From contig SKZL01000171.1 of assembly GCA_007127395.1 (NCBI GenBank), positions 1 through 7,470 on the forward strand: DNA of 7,470 bases, given 5' to 3'. Under the pieces are notes generated by a model. The model was not told the origin of the DNA, ran no database searches, and worked only from the letters and a program-made list of their open reading frames with translations. Origin of the DNA: Balneolaceae bacterium (lineage in GTDB: Bacteria; Bacteroidota; Rhodothermia; Balneolales; Balneolaceae). Of this stretch, positions 6,135 to 7,470 are shown piece after piece. Position 1 is the stretch's first letter. The number at the start of each line of letters is the position of its first letter. Made by a program: the position numbers and the translations under genes.

Positions 6135-7298
6135 ATGGCCTCCGGCCTGTTTTCACCACTACTTTCTCTTTTCACTAAGACGAATCCGAAACGGATTATC
6201 CTCACCTCATTCCACGGAAATGGATATCGTGGAAATACAAAAGTCATTTTTGAGGAGTTATGTAAACATCCACATTTCCAACCGGTATGGCTCAGCCGAA
6301 ACAAAAACATTGTGAGCTCAATTAAGGAGAAATTCGGTACCGATCGTGCTGAATTCTTCCACACCTACAGAGGGCTTAAAAAAGTTGCTGAAGCTGGCTC
6401 CATTCTGTTTACTCATGGCACCAGTGATTACCCATTTCTCTATCTACCCAGAACTGCACTCAGAATTCAAACCTATCACGGCCTTCCTACCAAACGCGGT
6501 GAGTATTTAAGGCCAAAAAGTGATAAAGAGCCAAGTTGGTTCCATAGGAAAATTCTGGAATACAGATTTAAACCCATTACTCATTTTTTATCCTCATCAC
6601 CTGTAGTGACAGAGATATTTTCAAAGCGGTTCCGTATACCGGAAAATCGATTCCTGGAAACCGGGTATCCGGCTTATGACACCCTGATCAATCAAACATT
6701 CGAAAATCAAAAAGCTGAAACCCTATTTACTGATATACCTGAAACAGATCACCTCATTCTCTATGCACCCACTTTCAGGCTGTTATCGAAAACCAAATGG
6801 TTTCCATTTGATGATTTTGACCCCTTAAAGCTGGCGGGGTTCCTCGATAGATACAAAATAACGATTGCTCTCAGGTCACACCCTAATGAATCTGTTGATA
6901 TCAATGAGCATAGGCAATACACAGACAGAATTATCTCTGCTGATCATAAAACCATTGAAGATATTAACACCATTCTTCCACTGTTATCAGGTATAATAAC
7001 CGACTACAGCAGTATCTACATCGAAGGCCTTTTACTTGACATTCCGGCCATTTTTATTCCCTATGATCTGGATCAATATGAACGTGGTTTGGCCCTGCCC
7101 TACGAGGATATTACACCGGGACCCAAAGTTAAGCAGTTCGATCAGTTTCAACAGAGCCTGGAAAATATCGTTCAGGGTACGGAAGGGAGTAGTGAAGAAC
7201 GATCAGGAGTCAGAGATCTTTTTTTCTCCTTTCAGGATGGTAATTCAACAGACAGAGTGATTCAATTTCTTGAAGAGAAATTGTTAAACAAGAGGTGA
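6135..7298 (+). CDS. TagB/TagF-like CDP-glycerol (alditol) phosphotransferase
   Basis: A 387-residue member of the CDP-glycerol:polyglycerol-phosphate glycerophosphotransferase family (Pfam Glyphos_transf), GT-B fold, expected at the cytoplasmic face of the inner membrane. Family motifs in order: HGLPTK at 115-120 (first catalytic His), YAPTFR at 210-215, RSHP at 247-250 (second catalytic His), TDYSS at 289-293, DLDQYERG at 311-318 and a PGP at about 329-331. The enzyme moves an alditol phosphate from a CDP carrier to a glycan or lipid acceptor. In Gram-positive bacteria this builds wall teichoic acid; in Gram-negatives it is used for capsule or lipopolysaccharide modification. It is single-domain, shorter than polymerising TagF (over 700 residues), so it resembles a priming or single-addition TagB-type enzyme. 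The start is uncertain: the frame is also open from a TTG at 6105, adding 10 residues; neither has a Shine-Dalgarno site. It sits in the same frame just after the cytidylyltransferase stop. Confidence 0.88.
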   Translation: MASGLFSPLLSLFTKTNPKRIILTSFHGNGYRGNTKVIFEELCKHPHFQPVWLSRNKNIVSSIKEKFGTDRAEFFHTYRGLKKVAEAGSILFTHGTSDYPFLYLPRTALRIQTYHGLPTKRGEYLRPKSDKEPSWFHRKILEYRFKPITHFLSSSPVVTEIFSKRFRIPENRFLETGYPAYDTLINQTFENQKAETLFTDIPETDHLILYAPTFRLLSKTKWFPFDDFDPLKLAGFLDRYKITIALRSHPNESVDINEHRQYTDRIISADHKTIEDINTILPLLSGIITDYSSIYIEGLLLDIPAIFIPYDLDQYERGLALPYEDITPGPKVKQFDQFQQSLENIVQGTEGSSEERSGVRDLFFSFQDGNSTDRVIQFLEEKLLNKR

Positions 7299-7312
7299 TC
7301 CCTGTCATCACT
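7294..7312 (+). terminator. short hairpin across two convergent stop codons
   Basis: GTGAT (7295-7299) pairs with ATCAC (7307-7311) around a 7-base loop, extendable by one G-U pair at 7294/7312. It covers both convergent stop codons, the natural place for a bidirectional terminator, but there is no T-tract on either side and the stem is only 5 to 6 pairs, so termination is doubtful. Confidence 0.2.
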
Positions 7313-7470
7313 CAGATTTCATCTCATCCTCTTCTGCCGGATAATTATTTTCATCACGAAGCTCCTCTCCTTTCACTTTTTCTGCTTCATACGACAAAAT
7401 TGTAAATAGTATCAGATTGGTGACCTTTTTTAGTGCACTGAACACCAGAAGCATTCCGGCCACAGCAGCA
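7308..7470 (-). CDS. C-terminal end of a membrane protein with acidic tail (partial)
   Basis: On the minus strand an open frame enters at the right edge and runs 53 codons to a TGA at 7310-7308. Residues 1-25 of the visible part are mostly hydrophobic (AAVAGMLLVFSALKKVTNLI, then LFTIL), consistent with one or two membrane segments or an amphipathic helix. From about residue 28 on it is highly charged and mainly acidic (EAEKVKGEELRDENN, then PAEEDEMKSE), a typical cytoplasmic tail. The change from hydrophobic to charged sequence and the absence of internal stops support real coding. I do not recognise the family; the main part lies outside the window. It converges on the CDP-alditol transferase gene with 9 bases between the stop codons. 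Confidence 0.6.
   Translation of the reverse strand, partial: AAVAGMLLVFSALKKVTNLILFTILSYEAEKVKGEELRDENNYPAEEDEMKSE

Overview
The window suggests a Gram-negative member of the Bacteroidota or a related phylum such as Balneolota. The evidence is moderate GC (about 40 % by eye), a TonB-dependent receptor with an N-terminal carboxypeptidase-regulatory-like domain, a lipoprotein with an acidic stretch after its lipobox cysteine, weak or absent Shine-Dalgarno sites before most genes, and a candidate promoter of the TTTG / TAnnTTTG type. This placement is inference from gene style; no marker gene is present.

Left part (1-1977), minus strand: a two-gene operon. A small three-helix membrane protein comes first and overlaps by ATGA a flavin disulfide oxidoreductase of the mercuric-reductase-like group. 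That enzyme lacks the mercury-specific C-terminal cysteine pair. A possible further minus-strand gene begins at the very left edge.

Centre (about 2060-5284), plus strand, divergent from the above: a three-gene cluster that looks like a transition-metal acquisition operon. It encodes a small membrane-anchored His/CxxC protein ending in an RAPP motif, a lipoprotein with an HDH motif just after the lipidated cysteine, and a ZnuD-like TonB-dependent outer-membrane receptor. The upstream region carries a candidate promoter overlapped by a perfect 6-bp inverted repeat, with a third half-site nearer the start codon. The gap between the first two genes holds three arms that can form two mutually exclusive hairpins.

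Right part (5334-7298), plus strand: a LicC/PntC-like CTP:phosphoalcohol cytidylyltransferase followed by a TagB/TagF-like CDP-alditol phosphotransferase. Together they suggest decoration or synthesis of a surface glycan with a phosphoalcohol such as glycerol phosphate, phosphocholine or aminoethylphosphonate. A partial minus-strand gene for a membrane protein with an acidic tail converges on this pair from the right edge, 9 bases away.

No tRNA, rRNA, CRISPR array, transposase or prophage gene was seen. No clearly new system is demonstrated. The most interesting items are the metal operon with its upstream half-sites and intercistronic switch-like repeats, and the cytidylyltransferase plus alditol-phosphotransferase pair.
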